Below are positions 23,239 through 33,161 of a stretch of DNA of 64,000 nt, one piece after another. This DNA is from Candida dubliniensis CD36. Lineage: Eukaryota > Ascomycota > Pichiomycetes > Serinales > Debaryomycetaceae. The position numbers and the translations under genes are program-made. Position 1 is the first letter of the stretch. Each line of letters starts with the position of its first letter. The DNA lies in assembly GCF_000026945.1 (NCBI RefSeq), contig NC_012863.1, positions 1,331,501 through 1,395,500 of the forward strand, read 5' to 3'. The notes beneath the pieces were generated by a model. It was not told the origin of the DNA and made no database searches. It was given only the letters and a program-made list of their open reading frames with translations.

Positions 23239-23559
23239 TATACTAATAAAACTTTAGTTCATTGTAAAATTGGCGTTAGTAGATCAGCAACATTAATAAT
23301 TGCTCATTTAATGAAAACTTATCGTCTTGGATTTTTACAATCATATTTCATTGTTAGAGTTCAACGATTTAATATAATTATTCAACCAAATTTGAAATTA
23401 TTTTATGAATTATATTTATTTGATCAATGGTTAGGATTAAAAGATTTTTATATTAATCATCAATTTAAATATTATAATTGGGAAATCATTTGTTGTTTAA
23501 TTAATCAATTAAATCAAATTTATATCAATCCAAAATCAATAACCTTTCCTTCGTCATAA
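20470..23559 (+). CDS. PPS1: Pps1-like dual-specificity protein phosphatase
   Basis: A 1029-residue protein with the dual-specificity phosphatase signature HCKIGVSRSA near the C terminus: nucleophile Cys932, Arg938 in the CX5R loop. The domain opens at about residue 735-750 with LPTRILPNVYLGSSKHGG. NIIIQPNLKLFYELYLFDQW after the active site resembles the end of the S. cerevisiae Pps1 domain. A non-catalytic phosphatase-like region precedes it (about 300-700), as in Pps1. Pps1 acts on phospho-Tyr/Ser/Thr and is linked to S-phase control. The phosphatase domain is split by a Glu-rich insert (EEEAEEEEEEEKED) and by Ser and Thr/Asn runs, so its two halves lie about 190 residues apart rather than near 80. 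The start is the ATG at 20470; the open frame upstream lacks an ATG. Assignment as Pps1 over other DSPs is likely, not certain. Confidence 0.75.
21862..21902 (+). repeat. AAC/AAT microsatellite encoding poly-Asn in PPS1
   Basis: CAA/AAT trinucleotide repeats encode about 13-14 asparagines in a linker of the phosphatase. Confidence 0.8.
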
Positions 23560-23561
23560 TT

Positions 23562-23590
23562 TATTTATTTATTTATTTATTTATTTATTC
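23562..23590 (+). repeat. TTTA microsatellite after the PPS1 stop
   Basis: Seven or so TTTA units beginning right after the stop codon, within the presumed 3' UTR. Confidence 0.75.
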
Positions 23591-24551
23591 ATTTATTGCT
23601 TAGATTATCTTGAACTTTTGTTTTGTTTGGATAGCTCATTTCAATTCTACATATCCTTGAAATTTTTTTAATGCTTCATATTTATCAAAGAGTCTGTTGT
23701 GTCCTATATGTTCCTATTTGACATACCATATTTCAAAAAGCACAGGTGCTTATTGATACTATCATCCCACAGGGAAACTCTAAGGACACTTTTATACATA
23801 TAGATGGATTCTTACTGTCATTTTTTTTTTTTGTTTTATTTTGGGATTTTTACTTGGTTCTTCCTTGTTTGTTTGTTTGATTTTTTTCTTTAATTCTATA
23901 ATTTGTATTGTGTATGTGTAATTATGTGTATTATGTTTTAGATTAATTAGTTTTTAAGTGGTTTTGAGTTTTTTAACAAATACTAATATATTATTTGTTT
24001 ACTATCAATTAGTTTGTATAACTAACTGAATAAGATTTGTAGGTATTATTGATTACTGTTGCTACTACGATTCAATCTCCTTTGGGGCTGAACTACTTAC
24101 AGGATCATATTAAACAAATCACAACTTACAATTCACATACATTCAAATCAATCAAAAATACATGACCCCCATTATTCATAAACCTAATCAATGAGAGAAA
24201 AATCTAAATTGCCACAATCATTGATTATCTCTTTATCTATATATATGATATCATTGTTTTAAATGTTGCTATTTGGAAGAAATACAAAACTCTCAATTTT
24301 CTTCTTAACATTTTAAAGTTTGCAAAACGTATCTAAAACAAAAAGAAAAACAAAGATAAAGAAAAACTTGAATGATCAAAAAGTTGATTCCAATTGGTTG
24401 CATTTACAACAGTATGATCGTCATTTCATTTCATTTGATGTATCAAATGTTATTGATCATGATGATTGCTAAAAAACGAAAACCCCAAAAAAAATTTTGA
24501 ATTCCTTAAGGAATTACGGGTGGAAGCAAAAAAAGAAAAAAAATTAATAAT

Positions 24552-24623
24552 TGCCTCTTGCCAGAATTGAACTAGCGACCTTTGCATTACAAGTGCAACG
24601 CTCTACCACTAAGCTAAAAAGGC
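24552..24623 (-). tRNA. tRNA-Thr (anticodon UGU)
   Basis: A full cloverleaf folds on the minus strand, 72 nt without intron: acceptor GCCUUUU with AAGAGGC plus discriminator A, D arm with AGUGGUAGAGC, anticodon stem UUGCA/UGCAA around loop CUUGUAA (UGU, reads ACA), and T stem GCUAG/CUGGC with loop UUCAAUU. An A-rich run on the plus strand just below 24545 supplies the Pol III T-run terminator. Confidence 0.95.
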
Positions 24624-24806
24624 AACTTTTCTTTCGTGCGTACTATTTTTTTATGAGTAGATTCAGAAGATACTTGATTTCTTTATTCTAAACTATTAAA
24701 CAAAATATGAGACGAAACTCCTCTTTATATAAACACAAACTATAGATCTATAATTAATAAATGGACTCAGTTGATTACTAATACAATACCTAGTTATAGT
24801 AATGAT

Positions 24807-24922
24807 TGGTAATACCAACCTGGAATTTTCAGATGAGATGAGCAGCTATATCACACTAAGAGATAATTTCAGTCAGTAATCATCGAGAGCTCATCTCATC
24901 TCAGTATTTGTGTAACAAATAC
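24807..24922. repeat. Cluster of short inverted repeats
   Basis: Three hairpin-capable palindromes in about 115 bp: TTGGT-AAT-ACCAA near 24807-24819; the 13-bp pair AGATGAGATGAGC (24831-24843) with GCTCATCTCATCT (24889-24901) around a 45-nt loop; and GTATTTG with CAAATAC (24904-24922) around 5 nt. It lies about 200 bp from a tRNA gene, a favoured insertion zone for LTR elements, but I found no matching LTR termini or target duplication. Confidence 0.6.
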
Positions 24923-25442
24923 CCAAATTATAGTACATTAGATTTTTCCTTCTGGTATTTAAAATGTACATATATTCTGTTTATTAAATATCGATATCAA
25001 GTGTCAATCAGTTGATTTTAAGTTATTAGTAACAAATATTGTAGATAAATTGGTTATGGTTTGTACTTAGATTAGGGCTAATAACAATAATGAAGACTAT
25101 CATTTTGTTTTGTCTGCTATATGATAATATCATTAGATTAATATTTTGATTCAAATTTTTTGCAATTTTTTAATAAAAAGTAGGTTGTAATTCAACTACA
25201 AGTTTTTATTATCTTTTTACTCCACTTTTCTAAAATCAAAACATTTTGATATCAATACCTCATAGTTAATTAGTTATGAAATTATATTACAATGCATTTT
25301 TATCACTTAAAGTTTGAATTACATCCACCATATAAACTTGCTTACGAAAGAGCGAAAAAAAAAAAAAAAATCAAAGACAAATTTTTGAAAAGTCGTAATT
25401 CAAGTTAAAAGAACAATTACTGCCTCACAATATCAACTCATC

Positions 25443-26357
25443 ATGTCAAAGACTTCAGTGAAAAGAGTTGTCAATGCTAGTATGTACTTGATTAATAATA
25501 CCATATGTTTTTACTAGAGTACTAACAACCAAACACTTTTCTATTCAACAGTTCAAAAATTCTATCCCACTGCCTTGGCTGACAAAACTTGGGATAATAC
25601 TGGATTATTAGTTGATTCCAGTTCTTTTGAAGAATCTGATTCAGAACTTAATACTAAGGTTCCAGTCAAGGTATTATTAACCATTGACTTAACCCAAGCT
25701 GTTGCTGATGAAGCAATTTCGAAAAATGCCAATTTCATTGTGGCTTATCATCCCTTTATATTTCGTGGATTAAAGTCAATTACACATAACGACCCTCAAC
25801 AAAGATCACTCATTAAATTGATTCAAAATAAGATTAGTGTTTATTCTCCACATACTGCAGTTGATAGTGCTAAAGGAGGTGTCAATGATTTTTTAGTAGA
25901 AGGTATTACCAAAAACCAAAAAGTTGAATCATCGATCCCAATTGAACAAGATAAAACTGATTCAGATTGTGGAATGGGGAGATTAGTGAAATTGAGCCAA
26001 CCATCAAAATTAACAGATTTACTATCCAATATCAAAGAGCAACTTGGTTTGCAACATGTACAAGTGGCACCATCAAAAGATGGAATTGACCACGATATTA
26101 AAACAATTGCCATTTGTGCTGGTTCTGGAGGTGGTGTGTTCAAAGGAGTGGACGCAGATTTATATTACACAGGAGAATTATCTCATCATGAAGCATTGTT
26201 TTTCAAGGAATCTGGATCATCAGTGATTTGTTGTAATCATTCAAACACCGAAAGAGCTTTTTTGAAAGTAATTCAAGAACAATTGAAGAATGAACTAGAT
26301 GATACTGATGAAGTTTTAATAAGTGAAACTGACAAAGATCCATTTGAAACTTGGTAA
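25443..26357 (+). CDS. NIF3: NIF3-family protein, one intron (exons 25443-25479 and 25552-26357)
   Basis: The spliced product is 280 residues. Exon 1 encodes 12 codons plus one base; the intron (25480-25551) has GTATGT, a TACTAAC branch point at 25520-25526 and a CAG acceptor, and joins ...VVNA to IQKFYPTALADKTWDNTG. Without splicing the reading frame has no ATG at its start. Family motifs are clear: WDNTGLL, LLTIDLT, AYHPFIFRGLKS, SPHTAVDSAKGGVNDF and, near the end, CNHSNTERAF. The His and Asp residues in these blocks form the di-metal site of NIF3/YbgI proteins. The family is widespread; yeast Nif3 was found as an interactor of Ngg1, and its reaction is not settled (annotation as GTP cyclohydrolase rests on homologues). 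Length agrees with S. cerevisiae Nif3 (288). Confidence 0.92.
25480..25551 (+). other. NIF3 intron, 72 nt
   Basis: Canonical yeast splice signals: GTATGT donor, TACTAAC branch point (25520-25526), CAG acceptor 25 nt downstream. Removal restores the conserved NIF3 N terminus in frame with the ATG at 25443. Confidence 0.9.
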
Positions 26358-26943
26358 AGGCGTATACAACTGGGACAAAAAAAGCGTAGAGAGAGAATAG
26401 ACAACACTGTTCAATGAAATACAAGAGTTATCAATAGGCATATAATGCTAAGCTCTGTCGAATGCCTGTTCTCTTTATTCACTGTCACTGATTAATCTGA
26501 GCAAATTAAAAAAGTACCTCAATAAAACTATGTTGGGCAGCAGGGAATGACACACAGTTAATCGGGTGACACATATTTGTATTACAAGTATCACTAGCTT
26601 GATAGTTGTTCCTCCCCGTCACATTAATTGTGTTGTAAAACATCATCAGTACTGATATTTGTAACTTTGCACACTACTTTTTTTTATTTGTCCTTTCCTC
26701 CCTCCCCACCCCCTTCTTATTATCCGCATTTTTTTGAAACATTATCGCGATGGTACATTAACCATACTATCAACGTCACCAAACACTATCTCCATCACCC
26801 CACTACACTCTTTTCAAATCTAAAGAAAGAGAGAGACCCATATACCTACATATTTACACTTGCACTATAAAAATAACCAATTAGAAAAACAGCAAGACCC
26901 GACACTTGACTTTGGCATAGTATATGGTACAAATTTCAATGAA
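26358..26943. other. Intergenic region between NIF3 and the Kelch-BTB gene
   Basis: No gene is seen. It is pyrimidine-rich in its second half, and an open frame without ATG runs on into the next gene. It holds the NIF3 3' end and the promoter and leader of the next gene. Confidence 0.55.
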
Positions 26944-28995
26944 ATGGTTGAAATGAGGCCATCAGAATGTCCAAGTCTAGCAATTCATAAATCGTTAGGA
27001 TCAATCCCATCACATAACTTCAAATCAACTATTGTGGCATGTACTGGTACACCATATGCTTTTTTATATGGAGGGTTTGATGAATATGATGCATTGGATA
27101 GCAATGTGTACTTACTAGATACATCAACTATGCAGTGGGAAATAGACAACAAAATAGATGGTTTATATCGAGAAGGACACCTGTCAGTGTACATAGGTAA
27201 TGGTAACGTTTTAGTATATGGTGGCCTACCATTTGAAGATGAAATCCCAACACTGGAGAGTAGACGGTTTAATAGTAGACAAACAGCGTCAACAAGACTG
27301 GACACGATGAATGGTAGTACTGGAGAGATCAAAAAAGATAGTTTGATGATGATTTATAACATTTTCGATAAAAAATGGATAGGCCCACCTAATTTTGCAT
27401 TGGAAAATTGTCCTAGTTCGCGATCAAGGCATGCCTGTTGCTTATCTCGTGATGGATCAAAACTATATATTAGTGGTGGGTTGGTGAAATCTACCCCTTT
27501 AAACGATTTATACTGTTATGACTTGACTTTAGGCATCTGGCTGGGACCAATTGAGTTTGTCTATAGATTTGATCATACAATTATGATGTACGAAGACCGG
27601 ATTTTCTCATTTGGCGGATTAGATAAGGATATGAATCATGTTAAATCAATAACTTATTATTCTTTGAAAACGAAAGCAATGGGAGAGATATATTTGAATT
27701 TAGATATCACCAATGTGCCTCCAACAGGATTTTATGATCTAGCCATCTTAAGTAGCAAAATCAATCCATCCATAAGTTTATTTGTTAAGTTGCCATTGTG
27801 GAATTATCCTAACAACGGGCTTAGCATTTCTTGTTTTGATCTTGGGAAATTTGAAGCACAAAACTTATTTTCACAGAATAATCTAAGTCACTATTTCAAG
27901 GATAAAAATATGAACGACTACATTTGGAAAACAGCATTTGTTAATCACGAAGGTAAATTGTACTTGTTGGGAACACAAAAGAAAAAGCAAAGGAATAGCC
28001 ACCCATTTGGTGCTTATTTGAACACTAGCAGTGACATGAACGAGAATAGTATGGTGGAAGAAGAAGATGAAGGGCACGAACATGAGCCTGACATTGATGG
28101 CAATGGAAGGAGAACAGACACAGGGGGGGAGGAGGAAGAGGAAGACGACGAAGAGCAGGAATCAGCCCGACTAAACTATATATTACAAATCGAAATACAG
28201 AAATTTGGTATCCCGTCACAACTAGAAAATCCATTATCATCGGATTACCATCGACTACTTGTGAGTTCCACATTTACTGATTTTGAAATTATTGCATTAG
28301 TCAGCAATGACGACAAGGAAAAAGTAGAGGCCCAACTAGAATATCAAACAGAATCTATTAGAGTCCATAAGACCGTTCTTGTAGCCCGCTGGCCTCATTT
28401 CCAAAGAATGATACAAACAGGAATGAATGAGGCCTTACAAAATAGGTTGTTTCTTCCCGAGCCAATTAACCGAATCAAAGCTTTGATATACTATTTGTAT
28501 GTTGGAACAATTGAGTTTGATGAAAAATACATTGGTGAGCTCACCTTGGTTGATTATTCAGGATTACTTGTTTTAACAAATTTATACGAATTAAAAGAGC
28601 TTGGATATTTATTATTACAGAAATTGTTCAAATTATTTATCCTGTTTGATCATAGTTTTTCTGACGATGAAACATCCATATCAGTATTGTTGACAATCTG
28701 GAGAGATTTGGCGTTTTCCAACGAAGCGATCTTTATTGTGACAGTATTGGAGTTGATTAAACGAAAATGGGCAATCATAACCAGATCAAAAACCTTCCTT
28801 TCTCTAAGTAAAGAGGAAATTGTTAGATTATGTCAAGATTCAACTGATGACTCACCTTTATCAAAAAGTCCCAACCAAAATCATTCGTTAGACACACTAG
28901 ATACAAACTTGATTCCAGAAACACCAACAAGAAATACAAACTCTCCATTTGTGATTGATTCGCCTGCAAACCATTCAACAAGTGTCTTTGACTAG
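26944..28995 (+). CDS. Kelch-repeat and BTB-domain protein, Ral2-like architecture
   Basis: A 683-residue protein. Residues about 20-290 carry Kelch units (YGGFDEYDALDSNVYLLDTS with a following W, VYGGLPFEDE, ISGGLVKSTPLNDLYCYDLT, SFGGLDKD), predicted to form a beta-propeller. An acidic Glu/Asp linker spans about 370-405. A BTB/POZ-like domain lies at about 444-560 (FTDFEIIALVS, IRVHKTVLVARWPHFQRMI, YYLYVGTIEF). Kelch followed by BTB in this size range resembles S. pombe Ral2, which acts in Ras signalling; Mds3/Pmd1-type Kelch proteins are much longer. BTB proteins may also be Cul3 adaptors. Function here is therefore inferred from architecture only. The ATG at 26944 is the first in frame; the upstream extension begins with TTG and is not conserved-looking. 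Confidence 0.75.
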   Translation: MVEMRPSECPSLAIHKSLGSIPSHNFKSTIVACTGTPYAFLYGGFDEYDALDSNVYLLDTSTMQWEIDNKIDGLYREGHLSVYIGNGNVLVYGGLPFEDEIPTLESRRFNSRQTASTRLDTMNGSTGEIKKDSLMMIYNIFDKKWIGPPNFALENCPSSRSRHACCLSRDGSKLYISGGLVKSTPLNDLYCYDLTLGIWLGPIEFVYRFDHTIMMYEDRIFSFGGLDKDMNHVKSITYYSLKTKAMGEIYLNLDITNVPPTGFYDLAILSSKINPSISLFVKLPLWNYPNNGLSISCFDLGKFEAQNLFSQNNLSHYFKDKNMNDYIWKTAFVNHEGKLYLLGTQKKKQRNSHPFGAYLNTSSDMNENSMVEEEDEGHEHEPDIDGNGRRTDTGGEEEEEDDEEQESARLNYILQIEIQKFGIPSQLENPLSSDYHRLLVSSTFTDFEIIALVSNDDKEKVEAQLEYQTESIRVHKTVLVARWPHFQRMIQTGMNEALQNRLFLPEPINRIKALIYYLYVGTIEFDEKYIGELTLVDYSGLLVLTNLYELKELGYLLLQKLFKLFILFDHSFSDDETSISVLLTIWRDLAFSNEAIFIVTVLELIKRKWAIITRSKTFLSLSKEEIVRLCQDSTDDSPLSKSPNQNHSLDTLDTNLIPETPTRNTNSPFVIDSPANHSTSVFD

Positions 28996-29131
28996 GAAAA
29001 GCCACACACAATACCAAAGGAATAATTGCGGGTGTATAGTACCAACGAAAGAACCAAAAATAACAAATAATAGTAGTAGTTTTGTAAATTAAACAATTAA
29101 ATACTTTTATTCTTCTAATTAGATAACTTTA

Positions 29132-31204
29132 TTAAAAGATATCGTCTATAAAATCATGAACCACATCGCCAATGGCATCAAAACCATCTTCAATTCCACC
29201 AATAATATCACCTATAACCTCTCCAAACCCTTCATGAACTTTTGTAGTAGTCAGCGTTTTCATCGTTGAACCAGTTGAGGACGAAATAAAATCACTTGGT
29301 TTGGGCAATGATTCTGTCTCTAGCGAGGTGATAGTCGACTCTTCTGACTTCATAGATTCAACTGGATGTTTGTTTGTTGGAGCTGGAGCTGGATCGATTT
29401 TTGCTTCACTTCCTTTTCTCCAAAGCAAATCATAAGTTGCATTTTTTCTAACAATATGCTCAACTTGGAATGGCAAGTTTGGAAATGTCAAGTCGTCAGT
29501 CCATTCATCAGGTAGTTTTTGAGACCAAACTTCATGTGGCAAGCTTCCATTATTTGGTGCCGGTACAATATCCAATGTATCACAAACCAAGTTATAAACT
29601 TCTGTATTGGCAAATGGCTCCACTTTCAAATTTTTGTTTTTAAAATAAGGCCCAGTTCCTAAAAATATTGCTCTCATTAACAAGTGAGTGTTATTATACC
29701 CATGAACACCTTTGGGTTTATACTCAAATCCATTATCCTCCATTTGTTTATGCGTAGTGATCGAATATCCAACATCAGGTATTATCCAGATTGGGGCTAG
29801 ACGGTAATTGTACTTGTGAGCAGTTATGTTGCCACCAAATTGAAATTCTGGTGGTATATTCTCAACTCTATATATATGATAATGTGAAGTCACTTTGGAA
29901 TCTAGTTTATTAAAGTTTCCTGAAAGTTCAATGTAGAAATCATCAATGTCCCCCTTTGGCCGTAAGCCAAACAATGGCCACCCATCAATATGTTCAATTT
30001 TATCCAAATCTACCAAATCATCAAGATAAAGCAATCTGTCATTGGAAGTTGGGGCCATTCCGTGATCACTGACAATAATCATGTTGACAATTTCATCGAG
30101 ATTTCTTTTATGAATCTCTTGTTGCATGAGGTCAATAAAATTATCGACATAAGTCAAAGCTTCAGTTAAGTTACCACCTGAGATCCCAAACTTGTGGCCA
30201 AATTGGTCAATAGTGGGAACATAGGTAAGAATCAATTCTGGTCTTGTGTCTATGCTCTCGTGATCTATCCAACCCATAACTCTATCCACTTTTGAAGATA
30301 ACAATTCAGACCCATTGTATCTATCAAAATCCTTTGTTGGGCCAATATGTGGTACTTCTGAACCTGGCCACATGTGAACTGCAGATTTAACATTTTGTCT
30401 CTCAGCCGTCTTCCAAATAGGTTCGCCTCCTCTCCAAAAATCTGGGTCTAATCCGCCTACTTTAGGATTTGTGTTTATAAATTGTTTTTTCAATACCGGA
30501 TCATAAAAAGTATTCCCTACTATTCCATGTTCAGATGGATGCAATCCTGTAATTAAAGTCCAATGATTAGGGAAAGTCAGGGAGGGAAAACTAGGAGTCA
30601 TGTATGGTGCACCATAATCATTCTTCATTATATTATGCATGGTAGGGGTATCCAAAGGATTAATGTAATGAGGGTGGAACCCATCAAGTGATATCAATAT
30701 CGTTGTTTGATGAAACTCATGTGTTGAATTTGAATAGACTTTACGGGTTGGTCCTGAATTCACCAAGAGTTTAGCACTATTCTTATTGAAGAATAGCACA
30801 AGTGTCAATATACCCACTGTAAGCAAAAATACACTACCAACAATAGTTCGACGTTTAACTTGTTTCTCCAATAATTGAAGTCGGCGTTCTCTAACATCAA
30901 TTGGTGGTTGATTATCTAGACCATCACTTTCGTTTGTGCTATCTACGTCAAACCGCAGAACCATTTCGTAATCATCATTTTGACCCAGTCGTGACTCAAA
31001 AAAAGAGCGAAATTTGTCTAAAATCCCTCCTGATGCGGACCTTGAATTGTCAGTTTCAAAATCCAAATTATCTAAAAACGAATTTCGAGTTCTATTTTGT
31101 TGTGTAGATGCTTGTTCAGCAAAAATAATATCATCCTCGGGGTCGTCCATGTCAGTAACAGGCACGTCCACAGCATGAGGTTGTGCATTGTAATTGATAG
31201 ACAT
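29132..31204 (-). CDS. NPP1: Ectonucleotide pyrophosphatase/phosphodiesterase, type II membrane protein
   Basis: A 690-residue protein with a cytosolic acidic N terminus, one transmembrane segment at about 120-139 (IVGSVFLLTVGILTLVLFFN) and a lumenal/extracellular alkaline-phosphatase-superfamily domain. Catalytic features are visible: metal ligand D174 in ISLDGF, nucleophile T210 in PSLTFPNHW, then VPTIDQFGHK, IVSDHGM and the later His in GVHGY. This is the NPP family, which cleaves nucleotide phosphodiester or pyrophosphate bonds; yeast Npp1/Npp2 support growth on extracellular nucleotide phosphate. There are several N-x-S/T sites. The C-terminal segment (GEVIGDIIGGIEDGFDAIGD and following) is an odd amphipathic Gly/Asp/Ile repeat. 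Whether it equals NPP1 or NPP2 cannot be decided here. Convergent with the Kelch-BTB gene, 136 bp apart. Confidence 0.85.
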   Translation of the reverse strand: MSINYNAQPHAVDVPVTDMDDPEDDIIFAEQASTQQNRTRNSFLDNLDFETDNSRSASGGILDKFRSFFESRLGQNDDYEMVLRFDVDSTNESDGLDNQPPIDVRERRLQLLEKQVKRRTIVGSVFLLTVGILTLVLFFNKNSAKLLVNSGPTRKVYSNSTHEFHQTTILISLDGFHPHYINPLDTPTMHNIMKNDYGAPYMTPSFPSLTFPNHWTLITGLHPSEHGIVGNTFYDPVLKKQFINTNPKVGGLDPDFWRGGEPIWKTAERQNVKSAVHMWPGSEVPHIGPTKDFDRYNGSELLSSKVDRVMGWIDHESIDTRPELILTYVPTIDQFGHKFGISGGNLTEALTYVDNFIDLMQQEIHKRNLDEIVNMIIVSDHGMAPTSNDRLLYLDDLVDLDKIEHIDGWPLFGLRPKGDIDDFYIELSGNFNKLDSKVTSHYHIYRVENIPPEFQFGGNITAHKYNYRLAPIWIIPDVGYSITTHKQMEDNGFEYKPKGVHGYNNTHLLMRAIFLGTGPYFKNKNLKVEPFANTEVYNLVCDTLDIVPAPNNGSLPHEVWSQKLPDEWTDDLTFPNLPFQVEHIVRKNATYDLLWRKGSEAKIDPAPAPTNKHPVESMKSEESTITSLETESLPKPSDFISSSTGSTMKTLTTTKVHEGFGEVIGDIIGGIEDGFDAIGDVVHDFIDDIF

Positions 31205-31766
31205 TTTGTTGTATGGGTATGCAACTCTGAGGATCTTGAATCAAAAGAAAAGATTCTAAATAGTCGTAACTCGATTTGCATATTATTTGTTTTTTTTTTT
31301 TTTTTAATCGTCATTATCTCAACTTTGCGAGTAATACCATCGTCCCGGGCTATACAGAGACATACGACAACAGGCGCAGACTCGCAAAAAGAGCTAACAA
31401 CAAGTTTTCTTTATTTCCAGGCCTATCAGGTATTGGAGTAGCACTATACTGATGCATTGGACCAATACCAACAATCTAGAACGTGTTCTTTAAACCAGAC
31501 ATCTAATTGACTAGAAAATGAGCACTATTATTTTCTAGAAAATTAGGCAACTTGTCCGAGCGGTTAAGGAGAAAGACTTGAAATCTTTTGGGCTTTGCCC
31601 GCGCAGGTTCGAGTCCTGCAGTTGTCGTTATTTTTTTGATAGTTCAATACTCTAGATTTTTTATTTCATTCTTTTCGTTTAATATTTTTTCTTTTTTTTT
31701 TTTTGGCATTTTCAACAATCTTTTACTGTATACACAGATTAGTTCAACACTCATTTATACTGTGGT
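31205..31766. other. Intergenic region between NPP1 and ALG1
   Basis: Contains the tRNA-Ser gene and the divergent promoters of the two flanking protein genes, with long T runs at 31289-31305 and 31688-31704. No other gene is seen. Confidence 0.6.
31546..31627 (+). tRNA. tRNA-Ser (anticodon UGA)
   Basis: Class II cloverleaf of 82 nt without intron: acceptor GGCAACU with AGUUGUC plus discriminator G, anticodon stem AAAGA/UCUUU around loop CUUGAAA (UGA, reads UCA), a long variable arm GGGCUUUGCCC and T loop UUCGAGU. The anticodon is that of an ordinary serine tRNA, not the CAG serine tRNA that reassigns CUG. A T7 run at about 31631-31637 is the Pol III terminator. Confidence 0.96.
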
Positions 31767-33137
31767 ATGGGTGAAATTATTAAATATAAAGGATTTGATC
31801 ATTTATGGCAATACTCTGGACCGTGGTTATATTGTCTAATTGGGGTCTATATTAGCTTGCCAGTGTTAGCTTACCATATATTGCCTTGGATATTTCATAA
31901 AAACAGGTCCAGTAAACGGAAAACTATATCAATTTTTGTACTAGGGGACTTGGGCCATTCACCTAGAATGTGTTACCATGCGTCATCGTTCAGTAAGTTG
32001 GATTACTATGTGAATTTATGTGGTTATGTCGAAACAGAACCATCACACCAAATTGTTGATGATGTAAATATTGATATCATTCCAATAGAGGCTATCAAAA
32101 ATACCAACAATTTGCCCTTTATCGTTTTTGCTATTCTTAAAGTCCTAAAACAATGTGGGAAAATTTGGAGCATATTATGGGACACCAGAGGATCAGATTA
32201 TATTATGATACAGAACCCTCCCAGTATTCCCATACTATTGATTGTGATGTTGTTCAAGACAATTTTCAGTCGAGAAACCAAGTTAATTATTGACTGGCAC
32301 AATTTGAATTATACAATTTTGAATTTGAGATACAATAATTTAAACCACCCACTTGTGAAATTGGTGAAACTATATGAAATGTTTTTGGGGAAATTTGCCA
32401 ATCTTAATATAACAGTCACGAAAAGTATGAGGAAATATTTAGTCAAAGAATTTGGATTTCAAAAGTCAAAAATTGTTACATTGTACGATAGGCCAGGAGC
32501 TCAATTCCAGCCTTTGTCGAATAAGAGAGAGTTTATGTCAGGGCATAAGTTGTTTGCAGACATTGACATTGAAAAATATAAGGTGTTAATTAGTTCAACT
32601 TCATTTACTCCTGATGAGGATTTTAATATCCTACTAGATGCATTGAAAGGTTATGAGAGTACACCAAACACTCCACCAATATTATTAATTGTTACTGGTA
32701 AAGGACCTTTGAAGGAAAAATTTTTGGAGACAGTAGATAGGTTAGAGTTTACGAACAAAGTTTGTGTGAAAAGTGCATGGTTAAGTTCAGAGGACTATCC
32801 TAAAGTTCTAGCATGCGCTGATTTGGGTATTTCATTACACACATCTTCCAGTGGCATAGATTTGCCAATGAAAATTGTTGATTTTTTCGGTTGTGGTGTC
32901 CCTGTTGTGTCTCTAGATTTCCCAGCAATAGACGAATTAGTGAAGAACAGCGTCAATGGACTACTCACAAACAGTAAATCAGACCAAACTAAGGAGGTGA
33001 CTCGTTTGATCACTGGGGTATTTACTGATGGTACGTTGTTAAGATCACTAAAGGAAGGAGCTTTAGAGGAGAGTAACTCCAGATGGGACGAAAACTGGAT
33101 GCAAACTTTTGGTTCTATATTTGAAAATAAGTCCTAA
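31767..33137 (+). CDS. ALG1: Alg1, chitobiosyldiphosphodolichol beta-1,4-mannosyltransferase
   Basis: A 456-residue glycosyltransferase with an N-terminal membrane segment at about residues 19-43 and the Alg1 motif VLGDLGHSPRMCYHA at 58-72. LIIDWHNLNYTIL and the later STSFTPDEDFNILLDALKGYE, VTGKGPLKEKF and SGIDLPMKIVDFFGCGVPV follow the GT-B fold of family GT33. It adds the first mannose from GDP-mannose to GlcNAc2-PP-dolichol on the cytosolic face of the ER, an early step of N-glycan assembly. Length matches S. cerevisiae Alg1 (449). It ends only 24 bp from the convergent HOS1 stop, so the 3' UTRs must overlap. Confidence 0.95.
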   Translation: MGEIIKYKGFDHLWQYSGPWLYCLIGVYISLPVLAYHILPWIFHKNRSSKRKTISIFVLGDLGHSPRMCYHASSFSKLDYYVNLCGYVETEPSHQIVDDVNIDIIPIEAIKNTNNLPFIVFAILKVLKQCGKIWSILWDTRGSDYIMIQNPPSIPILLIVMLFKTIFSRETKLIIDWHNLNYTILNLRYNNLNHPLVKLVKLYEMFLGKFANLNITVTKSMRKYLVKEFGFQKSKIVTLYDRPGAQFQPLSNKREFMSGHKLFADIDIEKYKVLISSTSFTPDEDFNILLDALKGYESTPNTPPILLIVTGKGPLKEKFLETVDRLEFTNKVCVKSAWLSSEDYPKVLACADLGISLHTSSSGIDLPMKIVDFFGCGVPVVSLDFPAIDELVKNSVNGLLTNSKSDQTKEVTRLITGVFTDGTLLRSLKEGALEESNSRWDENWMQTFGSIFENKS

Positions 33138-33161
33138 AAACTTTAAGTGGTGGGTAATTAC

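Larger units (their letters stand above)
23560..25442. other. Intergenic region between PPS1 and NIF3
   Basis: Apart from the tRNA-Thr gene, no gene is seen. A TTTA tetranucleotide run (about 23562-23590) directly follows the PPS1 stop. Short palindromes cluster at 24807-24922. The last part contains poly-A and is the NIF3 promoter. Confidence 0.6.
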
